Source of the DNA: Muribaculaceae bacterium
GTDB taxonomy: Bacteria; Bacteroidota; Bacteroidia; Bacteroidales; Muribaculaceae
Direction of reading: 5' to 3'
Length of the DNA stretch: 64,000 bases
Assembly (NCBI GenBank): GCA_017436845.1
Contig: JAFSCJ010000016.1
Span: 248,001 to 312,000 of the forward strand
Shown here: one piece after another, positions 16,377 to 26,411 of the stretch
Layout: every line of letters begins with the position of its first letter
Numbering within the stretch: position 1 is the stretch's first letter
Position numbers and translations under genes: made by a program
The notes under the pieces: generated by a model
The model's database searches: none
What the model was told of the DNA's origin: nothing
Seen by the model: the letters and a program-made list of their open reading frames with translations, nothing else

Positions 16377-18344
16377 CTATTTGTTTGCCTTTTCTTCTTC
16401 TTTGTCGAGTGTTAGTTTGTTTTTTGTCAAAAATTGCGCACTTTGGAGCATTGAAAAGCAATAATCCTTCATTCTTTGGAATGAACTGTCACATTCAGTT
16501 TCTATCATTCCACTATGGCTTAGGTTGTAAAAGAATTCAATGTTTTCTGATGGTTCATAGATGTATAGTCGTGATGAGTCACGAGCGGCTATGTGCTTGT
16601 CGGTAGTGTAGAATGCGTATGGTCGTTTTTCTTGATTGAGATCGATGCCGAAGTTGTTTTGTATGTAGTCGATGCCTAACATTCCCAATATTGTTGGGGC
16701 AACATCTATTTGTCCGGCAAAATCATTTCTGATTTCCGGTGTGATATCTTTCCCATGTATTATGAGGGGTATGTGATTGTAGGCTTGTGGCATTTCGCAT
16801 TCGGGTGAGCCTACAAGTTTTCCATGATCGCCGAGCAGTACAAATATTGTGTTATCATACCATGATTCTTCTTTGGCTTTCTTCATGAATTCGCTGATTG
16901 ACCAATCGGCAAATTCGACAATTTGATCTTGTACTTCCTTGTTTTTAGGTGTGAAATGTGGAGGAACAATATAGGGTGGATGGTTGCTGATAGTTAGCAA
17001 AACGGTGAAAAATGGTTTGCCTGTATTTGCCCGTTCTGAAATGATGGGTAGGGCATAGGAAAACAAGAAATCATCTTGAACGCCAAAACTGTTTACTCGT
17101 TTTTCTGCAGGATAATTCTCTTCGGCATATATTTCATGAAATCCGTTTGTGCGGAAAAATCCATTCATGTTGTCATATTGAGATTCATGTGTCATGAAAA
17201 ACATGTTGTGGTAGCCGTTTTCCGCAAGCACTGTAGGCAACCCGGAATATACCGGTATTGTAGTCCCTTTCATTGCGTTACGTTTCATTATTGTCGGGAA
17301 TGAATATAATGTAGCATATATGCCATGATTGGTGTGTAGCCCGGATGAATAGAAGTTTTTGAATGAGAGGGAAGTGTCGTATAGGCTATCAAGGTAGGGA
17401 GTTAGGTTTTTTTCTTGCCCAAATGATCTCATTAGGTGGGCCGACATTGACTCCATTAGTATAATGACAATATTTTTAGCGCATTTGATGCTGTCGTTTG
17501 ACTGTATTCTACGTGCGATGGGGGATATGTCGTTAATTCCTTGACGATTGAGCAAAGTTTGAGCGTTTTTGATTGCTACATCATCGGAAATGAGCTCAAT
17601 CGGTTTATTCTCTTTGCGCATATCGTCAAGTGTGCTTGTCAGTAGATTGAATGTCGGGTTTATTCCCAATTGGTTTAAAAATGGGTCTTGACAATAGTAG
17701 GCCTGACTCACCTTTATGGGGTTGTAGCCTGTGCGACCTCTAATACCAAATATGCATAAACTTATACATGCTATGCTTGTAAGAATGGATAGTGTGTAAC
17801 CTTTTAATCCTTTGGGAGGAAAAAGGCGTGATGTTATTAAATAAAATTTGTTTGTAATCTTTATTAGAACAAACCAAAATAGAACGACAATAATTATAAA
17901 TCCGATGATTGGAATATAGTAGGACGCTTCCTCAAAAATCATGCCTCCTGTGGTTGTTCCATATCCCATCCAATTAAAAATGGAGGAGTTTATATTATTG
18001 AAGAAATAGTCGAAGTAGGGAATGTTAGCGGCTGAGATAAGGAATGTTACAGAAAACAATACCCCTAAAATTATAGTGCATGTGTTGAATATTGCTTTTG
18101 GAATTTTTTTGAATAGACTTGCAATGCACACAATGACTAATGGAAGAACCATTATATAGCATGCTATAACGTTATCAAACCATAATCCTTTTATGAAAGC
18201 AATAGATTTTGTCGTAAATCCTATTTCTAATGGGAATTCATATCCAATTGAAAAAAACAAGGATATTCTGAAAATAAAGAAAATAACTAATGCAATAATG
18301 TGTACTGAAGCAAGATATAAAAGGGAATATCCTAATCGTTTCAT
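16377..18344 (-). CDS. LTA-synthase-family phosphoglycerol transferase (sulfatase fold)
   Basis: A 655-residue membrane enzyme. Five N-terminal helices (to about residue 215) precede a periplasmic alkaline-phosphatase/sulfatase-fold domain. Catalytic candidates are Glu298 in LMESMS and the nucleophile Thr338 in LHTNHGIYAT, matching Glu255/Thr300 of Staphylococcus aureus LtaS; LLGDHGK and HIPLIIHG are also typical. LtaS-type enzymes move phosphoglycerol from phosphatidylglycerol onto a growing chain; Gram-negative relatives (OpgB-like and others) decorate glycans or lipids with phosphoglycerol or phosphoethanolamine. The donor and acceptor here are not known. It starts 18 bp after the dnaG stop and probably shares its transcript. 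Confidence 0.87.
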   Translation of the reverse strand: MKRLGYSLLYLASVHIIALVIFFIFRISLFFSIGYEFPLEIGFTTKSIAFIKGLWFDNVIACYIMVLPLVIVCIASLFKKIPKAIFNTCTIILGVLFSVTFLISAANIPYFDYFFNNINSSIFNWMGYGTTTGGMIFEEASYYIPIIGFIIIVVLFWFVLIKITNKFYLITSRLFPPKGLKGYTLSILTSIACISLCIFGIRGRTGYNPIKVSQAYYCQDPFLNQLGINPTFNLLTSTLDDMRKENKPIELISDDVAIKNAQTLLNRQGINDISPIARRIQSNDSIKCAKNIVIILMESMSAHLMRSFGQEKNLTPYLDSLYDTSLSFKNFYSSGLHTNHGIYATLYSFPTIMKRNAMKGTTIPVYSGLPTVLAENGYHNMFFMTHESQYDNMNGFFRTNGFHEIYAEENYPAEKRVNSFGVQDDFLFSYALPIISERANTGKPFFTVLLTISNHPPYIVPPHFTPKNKEVQDQIVEFADWSISEFMKKAKEESWYDNTIFVLLGDHGKLVGSPECEMPQAYNHIPLIIHGKDITPEIRNDFAGQIDVAPTILGMLGIDYIQNNFGIDLNQEKRPYAFYTTDKHIAARDSSRLYIYEPSENIEFFYNLSHSGMIETECDSSFQRMKDYCFSMLQSAQFLTKNKLTLDKEEEKANK

Positions 18345-18362
18345 GATTTATTTTATTTAGTG

Positions 18363-20546
18363 TTATTTCCGTGGAGCTATGATGCGTTCTCCAAGATATT
18401 TAGCCAGTTCTTTTTTTATGAGATTTAGTTCAATGTTTTTAGCCATTAACTCGCGAGTGACATTAGGATTTAGAGTAATGTTTTTGTCTTTTAACTGATT
18501 TTGTATGTCGCGAATGTTGCAGTCGAGAATGGCATCTTTCCACCCCAAAATTGCACGAGGTACAAGATCGGTCAGACGATCTTGTTCTGTTTCTATTTTG
18601 GCATATTTTGTGTGAACTTTGCTGAGAATGTGTCGCTCGCTCACAAGGTCGGTTGTGATGCGACGGATATTGTCATTGGGCGATGAAATCAGTAATTTTT
18701 CTATATACAACGCACTGAAATCAGTTATGTCTTGTAGGTATTCGTTATTTACACGCTCAGTCAGTTTTTTCTCTTGGGCAGTAATGCTGTTTAAGTCAAT
18801 GGCATTTTTGCGTATTTCGTCAATGCCATTGGCTATTTTTTCTTCTCGTTGTTTCTCTAATATTGCTATTTGTCGAGCGAAATCCTCTTTCCATGTAGTC
18901 CTTATTGTTTTTAATGCTTCTTCAAATGTAGAAGCGAATAATGGATTTAAAAATGAGATATCATCGCTTTGCAATTGTTGAGCAATATATTCAATAACTT
19001 TTATAGGGTAAGAATTGCCGTTTTCGTCGCATGTTTCACACAAATCAAGGGCACCATATTTTAATGCATATCTCAATACCTCTTTTTCGTGAGGGTATAG
19101 GATTGCTGCATTATTAATGTTTGTTTGAGTTGTCGGGCTGTCTTTTTCAGTCGTTTGACGATGGGCTATTTCGATTTCGTCTATTGTAGGATAAAATGTT
19201 TGGTCTTGAGTTCTTTTCCCGACTTCTTTTTCTACTCTTTCGTTAAGAAGTTTTGCAACTTGAAGATTTAAAACTTTCTCATCAATTTCAAGCATTCGGC
19301 TACACTCTTTAACGTAGACTGAGCGAGTAATATTATTGGGGATAAACGATATAGACCTAACAATATCATTTATTACTTTAGATTTTATGATTGGATCGTT
19401 TTCTGCTCCTTCTAATAGAATTGAAGTCTTAAAACGGATAAAGTCAGTTTCGTTTTCTTTGATATAATCGGCAAGTTCTTGAGCCGAATGTTTGCGTGCA
19501 AATGAGTCGGGATCGTCTCCATCGGGAAGTAGAAGAACTTTGATGTTTAACCCTTCTGCAAGTAACATATCTATCCCTCGTAAAGATGCTTTAATCCCTG
19601 CTGCATCACCATCATAAATGACAGTAACATTTTCGGTAAAGCGATGAATGAGTCGTATTTGCCCTTCAGTTAGAGATGTTCCTGATGAAGCAACAACGTT
19701 TTCTATTCCTGATTGGAACATTGAAATAACATCCATGTAACCCTCTACAAGAATACATTTGTCATGTTTTACTATTGCTTGTTTGGCCTGATACAAACCA
19801 TATAAAACAGAACTTTTGTGATATATGATTGACTCAGGGGAGTTTACATATTTCGCAATATCTTTTCGTTGGGAAAGAGTGCGACCTCCAAAAGCAATGG
19901 CTTTCCCTGAAATTCCGAAAATAGGAAAAATTACACGCCCTTTGTATCTGTCATATACTTGATTGTTGTCATTTTTAATGCATAATCCTGTTGATATGAG
20001 GAATTTTTCGTTATAGCCATGAGATGTCGCATCTTTATACAACGCATCTCTTTGTTCAAGAGAATACCCAAGATGGAAGCGTTTAATCATGGCATCGGAA
20101 ATTCCACGTTCACGCAGATAACCTAGTCCTATATCTTTTCCGTCATTGGTATTGATGAGGTTGTTTTCAAAATGAGATAGAGCAAATTCATTGACAGCCA
20201 TCATGCTTTCGCGTTCAGATTCCTCTTCACGCTCTTTTTCACTCATTTCATGTTCGACAATCTCAATGTTGTATTTTTTTGCGAGATATCGCAGAGCTTC
20301 ATTGAAGGTCATCTGCTCATGCTCCATAATAAAGTTTACCGGACTACCACCTTTGCCACAGCTAAAGCATTTACATATGCCTTTTGTCTTTGAAACAGCA
20401 AATGAAGGGGTACGCTCATTGTGAAATGGACAAAGCCCCATGTAGTTAGCTCCTCGGCGTTTTAGATGCACAAAATCACTTACCACCTCAACAATGTCGG
20501 CAGCATCCAAAATCTTTTGTACAGTTTCGCGGTCAATTCTTTTCAT
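18363..20546 (-). CDS. dnaG: DNA primase
   Basis: A 727-residue replicative primase. The N-terminal CHC2 zinc ribbon has Cys39, His42, Cys60 and Cys63; the RNA polymerase core follows with YKGRVIFPIFG, the TOPRIM glutamate in LVEGYMDV, and the DGDAAG metal-binding motif. The C-terminal part (from about 450) is helical and would bind DnaB helicase; it is longer than in E. coli, as is usual in Bacteroidetes. It is cytosolic and makes RNA primers at the fork. The LtaS-like gene lies 18 bp downstream. Confidence 0.97.
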   Translation of the reverse strand: MKRIDRETVQKILDAADIVEVVSDFVHLKRRGANYMGLCPFHNERTPSFAVSKTKGICKCFSCGKGGSPVNFIMEHEQMTFNEALRYLAKKYNIEIVEHEMSEKEREEESERESMMAVNEFALSHFENNLINTNDGKDIGLGYLRERGISDAMIKRFHLGYSLEQRDALYKDATSHGYNEKFLISTGLCIKNDNNQVYDRYKGRVIFPIFGISGKAIAFGGRTLSQRKDIAKYVNSPESIIYHKSSVLYGLYQAKQAIVKHDKCILVEGYMDVISMFQSGIENVVASSGTSLTEGQIRLIHRFTENVTVIYDGDAAGIKASLRGIDMLLAEGLNIKVLLLPDGDDPDSFARKHSAQELADYIKENETDFIRFKTSILLEGAENDPIIKSKVINDIVRSISFIPNNITRSVYVKECSRMLEIDEKVLNLQVAKLLNERVEKEVGKRTQDQTFYPTIDEIEIAHRQTTEKDSPTTQTNINNAAILYPHEKEVLRYALKYGALDLCETCDENGNSYPIKVIEYIAQQLQSDDISFLNPLFASTFEEALKTIRTTWKEDFARQIAILEKQREEKIANGIDEIRKNAIDLNSITAQEKKLTERVNNEYLQDITDFSALYIEKLLISSPNDNIRRITTDLVSERHILSKVHTKYAKIETEQDRLTDLVPRAILGWKDAILDCNIRDIQNQLKDKNITLNPNVTRELMAKNIELNLIKKELAKYLGERIIAPRK

Positions 20547-20640
20547 AATGAAAACTGTTACAAAAGTAATAAATATTTGCTGTTAATTGTCTATCTTTAC
20601 ACTCAAATCTCAAAATTTGAAAATCTAAAATAATATAAAT

Positions 20641-22464
20641 ATGAATTTAAGAAAATTACTATTGGGAGTATTGGCATTTGTTGCTCCATTCATAATGCAG
20701 GCTACGCGCATAGTGGTGCTTGCTGATGTTCATGTCGTGCCTGGTAATGAGTGTGAATCAAAATTGAAAGAAGCGGTGACAGAAATTAACTCATTGGCTG
20801 CTGAAATTGTTGTTATGAATGGAGATTTGACAAATGAAGGTTCTGATCGTGAATTATCAAATGTGAAATCTATCCTTGATGAAATAAAACATCCATTATA
20901 TGTGTTGCCTGGAAATCATGAAACAACATGGTCGCAAAGTGCCACAAAAACTATTTTTGACTTGTGGGGTAATGACCGCTTTGTTACAGAGGTTGATGAC
21001 TTGGTAATCGTGGGTATTGCTTGCGGTCCATATATGAAAATGGGAGACGGACACATTAAACAAGAGGATTTACATTGGTTGAGTTCTACACTTAGAGAAA
21101 GAGTAAAAGAGGGTAAACGTGTCGTGTCGTTTAATCACTATCCATTGATGAAAGATTTGGATAATTATATTGATTATGTAAAAGTTTTGGAGAATTATCC
21201 GGTGGTGGCTCATGTCAATGGGCATTATCACAAATATGAATATTATAAAGGTGGTGATATCGATTGTATGATGGTGCGCTCGTTGGATAAAAAAAATGGC
21301 GATTATGGTTACACAATAATGGACGTAACAGCTGATTCGGTGTTCTTTTATAATAAACAACTTGAAAAAGAGCCTGTAAAAGTAAAGGCATTTGCTATTG
21401 ATACGCAAATATCTCCAATTCAAGAAAAATATAATACAACATTCAGTATTCCCGACGGTTATAGTGTCAAGAAAATTCATACTGATAGTGCATCAATATT
21501 TACTCGCCTTGGAATAGATAATGATGCCATCTATTTTGGAAATTCTCTTGGTGTTGCAAAAGCTATTGATAAAAAAAGTGGAAACGAGTTGTGGAAAATA
21601 AATACCGGAGCATCTCTATTTGCTCGCCCTATTGCGTTTAATAATGATTTTGTCGTGATACCATCTTCGACAAAGGAGCTACTATGGATTGATAAAAAAC
21701 AAGGTGTAGTGGTAAAACGAATAACATCAGATGGACCTTATGTTGCAGATGGATTGTGTCTAAAGAATGATTATTATCAAGGTGGATACAAAAAAATGGA
21801 GAAATGGAATGTCAAAACAGGAAATCTGATTTGGCGATATGACTCTATTAATAACTATTGTCAAGCTGCTCCGGTCGTAGCCGGTAATGACTTGTTGTTT
21901 GGCGCATGGGATACGTATTTGTATTGTATTGATGCAAAAAATGGTCAACTGAAATGGAAATGGAACAATGGGAAGAAAAACAATCAACTTGGACCGGGTA
22001 ATGTCGTGCCGGTAGTAGCCGATGATAAAGTTATAATTGTCGCTCCTGATCGTTACATGACAGCAATAGATCGTAAGACGGGGGAAACAATATGGAGAAA
22101 CAAAGACCACAAGTATCGAGAAAGTCTTGGTGTGAGCAGTGATGGAAAATGTGCTTATGCTAAAACAATGGATGGCGAATTGGTTGCTGTATCAACTGAA
22201 GGGAATGAATTTAATGAATTGTGGCTGGTTGATATGGGGCTTGGTTATGAACATGCTCCTTGTATTGTAGCAGAAAGTAAAGGTGTTGTTTATGCCGGCT
22301 CTCGTCGAGGTCTCGTTACTGCTGTTAATCCTAAAACAAAATCAGTTATATGGTCATTGCCCTTGGGCGTATCGGAGGTAAATGGTATAGATGTTGATTT
22401 GAAAACAGGTGATGTATATGTTTCTATGATAGAAGGAACAATATGGAGAATATCTAAGAAATGA
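20641..22464 (+). CDS. Exported metallophosphoesterase fused to PQQ-type beta-propeller
   Basis: A 607-residue protein with a signal peptide (1-21). Residues 22-230 form a calcineurin-like phosphoesterase with all metal motifs: Asp29/His31 (LADVHV), Gly61-Asp62 (NGDLTNEG), Asn92-His93 (GNHET), His166 (FNHYP) and His195/His197 (NGHYHK). Residues from about 280 onward form a beta-propeller of PQQ-like repeats, visible as recurring GNELWKI, GNLIWRY, GQLKWKW, GETIWRN and KSVIWSL blades. Such fusions occur in Bacteroidetes; the propeller probably binds a partner or glycan. Substrate unknown. The gene is monocistronic with its own terminator. Confidence 0.85.
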   Translation: MNLRKLLLGVLAFVAPFIMQATRIVVLADVHVVPGNECESKLKEAVTEINSLAAEIVVMNGDLTNEGSDRELSNVKSILDEIKHPLYVLPGNHETTWSQSATKTIFDLWGNDRFVTEVDDLVIVGIACGPYMKMGDGHIKQEDLHWLSSTLRERVKEGKRVVSFNHYPLMKDLDNYIDYVKVLENYPVVAHVNGHYHKYEYYKGGDIDCMMVRSLDKKNGDYGYTIMDVTADSVFFYNKQLEKEPVKVKAFAIDTQISPIQEKYNTTFSIPDGYSVKKIHTDSASIFTRLGIDNDAIYFGNSLGVAKAIDKKSGNELWKINTGASLFARPIAFNNDFVVIPSSTKELLWIDKKQGVVVKRITSDGPYVADGLCLKNDYYQGGYKKMEKWNVKTGNLIWRYDSINNYCQAAPVVAGNDLLFGAWDTYLYCIDAKNGQLKWKWNNGKKNNQLGPGNVVPVVADDKVIIVAPDRYMTAIDRKTGETIWRNKDHKYRESLGVSSDGKCAYAKTMDGELVAVSTEGNEFNELWLVDMGLGYEHAPCIVAESKGVVYAGSRRGLVTAVNPKTKSVIWSLPLGVSEVNGIDVDLKTGDVYVSMIEGTIWRISKK

Positions 22465-22481
22465 TGTAATCTGTATATACT

Positions 22482-22512
22482 AATAAAGGGGACCAATCTG
22501 ATCCCCTTTATT
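22482..22512. terminator. Bidirectional terminator
   Basis: Arms AATAAAGGGGA (22482-22492) and TCCCCTTTATT (22502-22512), perfect over 11 bp with a 9-base loop, followed by T-rich sequence. It separates the phosphoesterase gene from the convergent alpha-amylase gene. Confidence 0.9.
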
Positions 22513-22530
22513 TATTGAATTATAAAATGA

Positions 22531-23958
22531 TTAGTATATAATATAAGATGTTAGTGGTGCAAGTTCACCTGATATTTTACCATCAACGACACTGAATGTT
22601 GTGTTATGAACTTTATCGGTATATGTGCCATCAGAAATAGTCGTTTCGAGCGAAATATTTTGGATTGCCTTTGAAATGTTTATTAAAGCAATACCCTTAT
22701 TCCCACGATTAACTTCAATAACGGCTCCATTTTCTGAAATAATTACACTTTCCGGTTGTCCGCTCATTGCTTTGCGGAATTTGTTTGCGGCGATAACTTC
22801 AGGATGTTTGAATTCATTATTGCCACGTTCTCCTATGCGGTTATTACCCCAATAGTTTTCACGAGTGCTTCCTGCAGGACGGCTATAGAATAGGGGAGTG
22901 CCTTGTTGACGTGCTACAAGGAAAACCCATCCCATGCGCACTTGTTCGTCAGTCATGTTGGCTGATTCATGGGCATTACAATAGGTGTCATGAGATTCAA
23001 CCCAAGTTACAAGTTTTTCGGGAGAAACTTTGTGGTGCCAATGCGTTAATGAGTCGGCATAATAATTATGGGCATTTAATGCGTTACGAAGGGCGTGACC
23101 ATAGGCACTTGCTGTTTGGCTGAAATATTCGGCATATTCTTCCTCTTTTACATTTTTGTCTTGAAGCACCTCTCCATATATAAACAGACTATCGGGCATT
23201 AGGAGTGTTATATCTCTGATTGGTTCGCGACCTGTAGCAATGTCCCAAAAGTTGTTCTTTTCTGATTTTTCATCAAGAGGATCTGATGGTAAACCGATGT
23301 GCTTGGCTGTGTCATAACGGAAACCTCTTGCTCCACAACTGATTAGGTCGTTTACATATTGCATGTAATAATATTGGAAATCGGGGTTTTCAGTGTTAAC
23401 ATCCGGTAGCCCGCCCATCATTCCGGTAGTACATTCATAACGATCATTCCATTGGGTGATGTTTTTAAAACCGTTGGCATGGAATAGATTCTCATGTCCA
23501 CCAACAGCACTATCAAGAGCAACCGTTACCGCTGTGTGATCTACAGCTGTATGATTAGGTAGTACATCGACAATAACTTTGACATTATATTTTTTTGCAC
23601 TATCACACATTGCAATAAATTCATCACGAGTGCCAAGCATGTAATTACCTATTTTCCAATCGATGGGTTGATAGTAGTAGTACCATTTGCCCATGACTGA
23701 ATCCCCGTCTTGGCTGAACAATGCCATTCCTCCATTGTCACCAACAAAACAAGTATTTGCCGGAGATGTTTGGACATAATCATAACCTGATTGAGCAATA
23801 TCTTTCATGTTATTGGCAATGGTATTGAATGACCATGACCAAGCATGAAGAATTACATCATCATTGGTTTTTGTCGTTTCTTCGGGGGTATTGGTACAAC
23901 TAAATAACCCCGTTGATGCTACAATTACTGTAGCCACTGATAAAATAAAGTGTTTCAT
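22531..23958 (-). CDS. Alpha-amylase family (GH13) lipoprotein
   Basis: A 475-residue glycoside hydrolase with a lipoprotein signal (lipobox LFSC at residues 18-21). The (beta/alpha)8 barrel shows conserved region I VDVLPNHT, the nucleophile Asp216 in GFRYDTAKH, the acid/base Glu263 in YGEVL, and VESHDTY with the third catalytic Asp. A short C-terminal beta domain follows. It should cut alpha-1,4 linkages of starch or glycogen-like glucans at the cell surface or in the periplasm. No SusC/SusD pair lies nearby. A partial minus-strand -7 motif (23998-24005, TATCTTTG) is found upstream. Confidence 0.92.
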   Translation of the reverse strand: MKHFILSVATVIVASTGLFSCTNTPEETTKTNDDVILHAWSWSFNTIANNMKDIAQSGYDYVQTSPANTCFVGDNGGMALFSQDGDSVMGKWYYYYQPIDWKIGNYMLGTRDEFIAMCDSAKKYNVKVIVDVLPNHTAVDHTAVTVALDSAVGGHENLFHANGFKNITQWNDRYECTTGMMGGLPDVNTENPDFQYYYMQYVNDLISCGARGFRYDTAKHIGLPSDPLDEKSEKNNFWDIATGREPIRDITLLMPDSLFIYGEVLQDKNVKEEEYAEYFSQTASAYGHALRNALNAHNYYADSLTHWHHKVSPEKLVTWVESHDTYCNAHESANMTDEQVRMGWVFLVARQQGTPLFYSRPAGSTRENYWGNNRIGERGNNEFKHPEVIAANKFRKAMSGQPESVIISENGAVIEVNRGNKGIALINISKAIQNISLETTISDGTYTDKVHNTTFSVVDGKISGELAPLTSYIIY

Positions 23959-24130
23959 AAAATGTAAAGTATGATGTATATATTATTTACGCAATGCCAA
24001 AGATACAAAATAATGAGAGATTTCCTATAATCTTAAACTATAAATAAGATGTAAATAATTTCGTGCAGTTAGTGATGGATTGATGGAAATTTTTTAATTT
24101 CGTGCAAATTTTCTATAACAGACTAAAATT

Positions 24131-26317
24131 ATGTCGCATTTAAGATTTAAAGTAATAGAGGAAGCATTCGATCGTAAAGCTATACCGGTTGAAATTCCGG
24201 TTGAACGTCCGGAAGAATATTATGGAAAGTATGTATTCAACCGTAAAAAAATGTTGGAATATCTTCCTCGCGAAACTTATGATGCACTCGTACAAGCAAT
24301 AGATAATAAGGAACATATATCACGAGAGGTTGCTGACAGTGTGGCTGCCGGCATGAAACAATGGGCTATTGATAATGGTGCACGCCATTATTCTCACTGG
24401 TTTCATCCGTTGACAGATGGAACAGCAGAAAAACATGATGCTTTTATTGAATTGCAAGAAGAGGGGGTTGTTGAAAAATTTGCCGGCAAATTATTGGTGC
24501 AACAAGAGCCCGATGCTTCAAGCTTCCCAAATGGTGGAATTCGCAACACTTTTGAGGCACGTGGATATTCTGCTTGGGATATATCTTCTCCGGCATTTAT
24601 TTTAGGTAAAACACTTTGTATTCCTACGATATTTATATCCTATACCGGAGAGTCACTTGACTATAAAACTCCATTGTTAAGAGCAATAAATAGCATTGAC
24701 AAAGCCGGAACGGCAATCGCTCGATATTTTGATGAAAATGTGAAGCATGTTATTTCCTATTTAGGATGGGAGCAAGAGTACTTCTTGGTTGATGAGGCAT
24801 TATATTCGGCTCGTCCTGATTTGGTTATGACAGGTCGCACATTGATGGGGCATGAAAGCGCAAAAAATCAGCAATTGGAGGACCATTATTTTGGTGCTAT
24901 TCCATCGCGTGTTGAGGCATTTATGCTTGATTTGGAAATAGAGTGCCATAAACTTGGAATACCTGCAAAAACTCGCCACAATGAGGTTGCGCCAAACCAA
25001 TTTGAGTTGGCCCCAATATATGAAGAAACAAACCTAGCTAATGACCACAATTTGTTGTTGATGACAATCATGGCTGAGGTTGCCCGTCGTCATAATTTCC
25101 GTGTACTTCTTCACGAGAAACCATTTGCAGGAATAAATGGCTCAGGAAAGCACAACAATTGGAGTCTTGGAACAGATACAGGTGTGCAATTATTCGCGCC
25201 AGGAAAAACGCCGAAGGACAATTTGCAATTTATTACATTTGTAGTAAATGTTATGGCGGCAGTACATCGTCATAATGGATTGTTAAAGGCATCGATAATG
25301 TCAGCGACAAATGCCCATCGATTAGGTGCCAATGAAGCACCTCCGGCTATTATTTCAATATTTACAGGAAAACAGCTTGGTGAAATCTTGGACAGTCTTG
25401 AAAAAAGCAACAAAGATGAACTAATCGATTTTGCCGGTAAGGAAGGATTGAATCTTGGTGTATCGCAGATTCCTGAAATTATGGTTGATAATACCGATAG
25501 AAACCGCACATCTCCATTTGCTTTTACCGGTAATAGATTTGAGTTTCGTGCAGTGGGTTCATCGGCTAATTGTGCATCAGCTATGATTGCGTTGAATGCT
25601 GCTGTTGCAGAGCAACTGACTGAATTTAAAACAAAAGTAGATGCTCGTATAGAACGTGGAGAGTCATTACAACACGCTCTTTTGGAAGAGATAAAAACTT
25701 TAATCGTACAATCTAAGTCCATTCATTTTGATGGGAATGGTTATAGCGATGAATGGAAAGAGGAGGCTGCTCGCCGAGGTCTTGATTGTGAAACTAATGT
25801 TCCCAAGATTTTTGATGCATATCTGAAACAATCATCTATTGATATGTTCAAATCTGCCGGAGTATTCTCTGAAATAGAATTGCATGCTAGAAATGAGGTT
25901 AAATGGGAGATGTATACAAAGAAAATTCAGATAGAGGCTCGTGTACTTGGAGACTTGGCATTAAATCACATTATCCCTATTGCAACTCGTTATCAATCGC
26001 ATTTAGTTGATCATGTTATTAAATTGAAAACACTTTTTGATAAAAATAAAGGTGAAAATATAACATCGCAAGATATTGCAACCATAGAAACTATTTCGGA
26101 ATATATGGCTGTAATTAAGGCTGAGGTTGCGAAAATGGTTGAAGCCCGCAAAATGGCTAATCGCATTGAGTGTGAGAGGGAAAAAGCTATTGCATATCAC
26201 GACAATGTAGTGCCATGTATGGATACAATAAGAGACTATATTGATAAATTAGAGTTAATGGTTGATAATGAGATGTGGCCGTTGCCCAAATACCGGGAGT
26301 TGCTATTCATAAGATAG
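24131..26317 (+). CDS. glnN: Glutamine synthetase type III
   Basis: A 728-residue GSIII, the long glutamine synthetase first known from Bacteroides fragilis. It makes glutamine from glutamate, ammonia and ATP and is cytosolic. Diagnostic segments are KHDAFIELQ, GWEQEYFLVD, NEVAPNQFELAPIYEE, EKPFAGINGSGKHNNWS and FEFRAVGSSAN. Length matches the family. It is monocistronic: a terminator follows at 26340-26375. Nitrogen control is likely, but I see no recognisable operator. Confidence 0.97.
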   Translation: MSHLRFKVIEEAFDRKAIPVEIPVERPEEYYGKYVFNRKKMLEYLPRETYDALVQAIDNKEHISREVADSVAAGMKQWAIDNGARHYSHWFHPLTDGTAEKHDAFIELQEEGVVEKFAGKLLVQQEPDASSFPNGGIRNTFEARGYSAWDISSPAFILGKTLCIPTIFISYTGESLDYKTPLLRAINSIDKAGTAIARYFDENVKHVISYLGWEQEYFLVDEALYSARPDLVMTGRTLMGHESAKNQQLEDHYFGAIPSRVEAFMLDLEIECHKLGIPAKTRHNEVAPNQFELAPIYEETNLANDHNLLLMTIMAEVARRHNFRVLLHEKPFAGINGSGKHNNWSLGTDTGVQLFAPGKTPKDNLQFITFVVNVMAAVHRHNGLLKASIMSATNAHRLGANEAPPAIISIFTGKQLGEILDSLEKSNKDELIDFAGKEGLNLGVSQIPEIMVDNTDRNRTSPFAFTGNRFEFRAVGSSANCASAMIALNAAVAEQLTEFKTKVDARIERGESLQHALLEEIKTLIVQSKSIHFDGNGYSDEWKEEAARRGLDCETNVPKIFDAYLKQSSIDMFKSAGVFSEIELHARNEVKWEMYTKKIQIEARVLGDLALNHIIPIATRYQSHLVDHVIKLKTLFDKNKGENITSQDIATIETISEYMAVIKAEVAKMVEARKMANRIECEREKAIAYHDNVVPCMDTIRDYIDKLELMVDNEMWPLPKYRELLFIR

Positions 26318-26339
26318 GAGATAACCTTTTTTAACTAAA

Positions 26340-26375
26340 ATGAGGGCTGAGATGTGTAACCATTTCAGCCCTCAT
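26340..26375 (+). terminator. Terminator after glnN
   Basis: ATGAGGGCTGA (26340-26350) pairs with TCAGCCCTCAT (26365-26375), 11 bp perfect with a 14-base loop that can pair further. The T-tract after it is poor, so efficiency is uncertain. Confidence 0.7.
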
Positions 26376-26411
26376 TGCGTCTAAAGAATATAAACCAAAA
26401 ACAATAAACCA

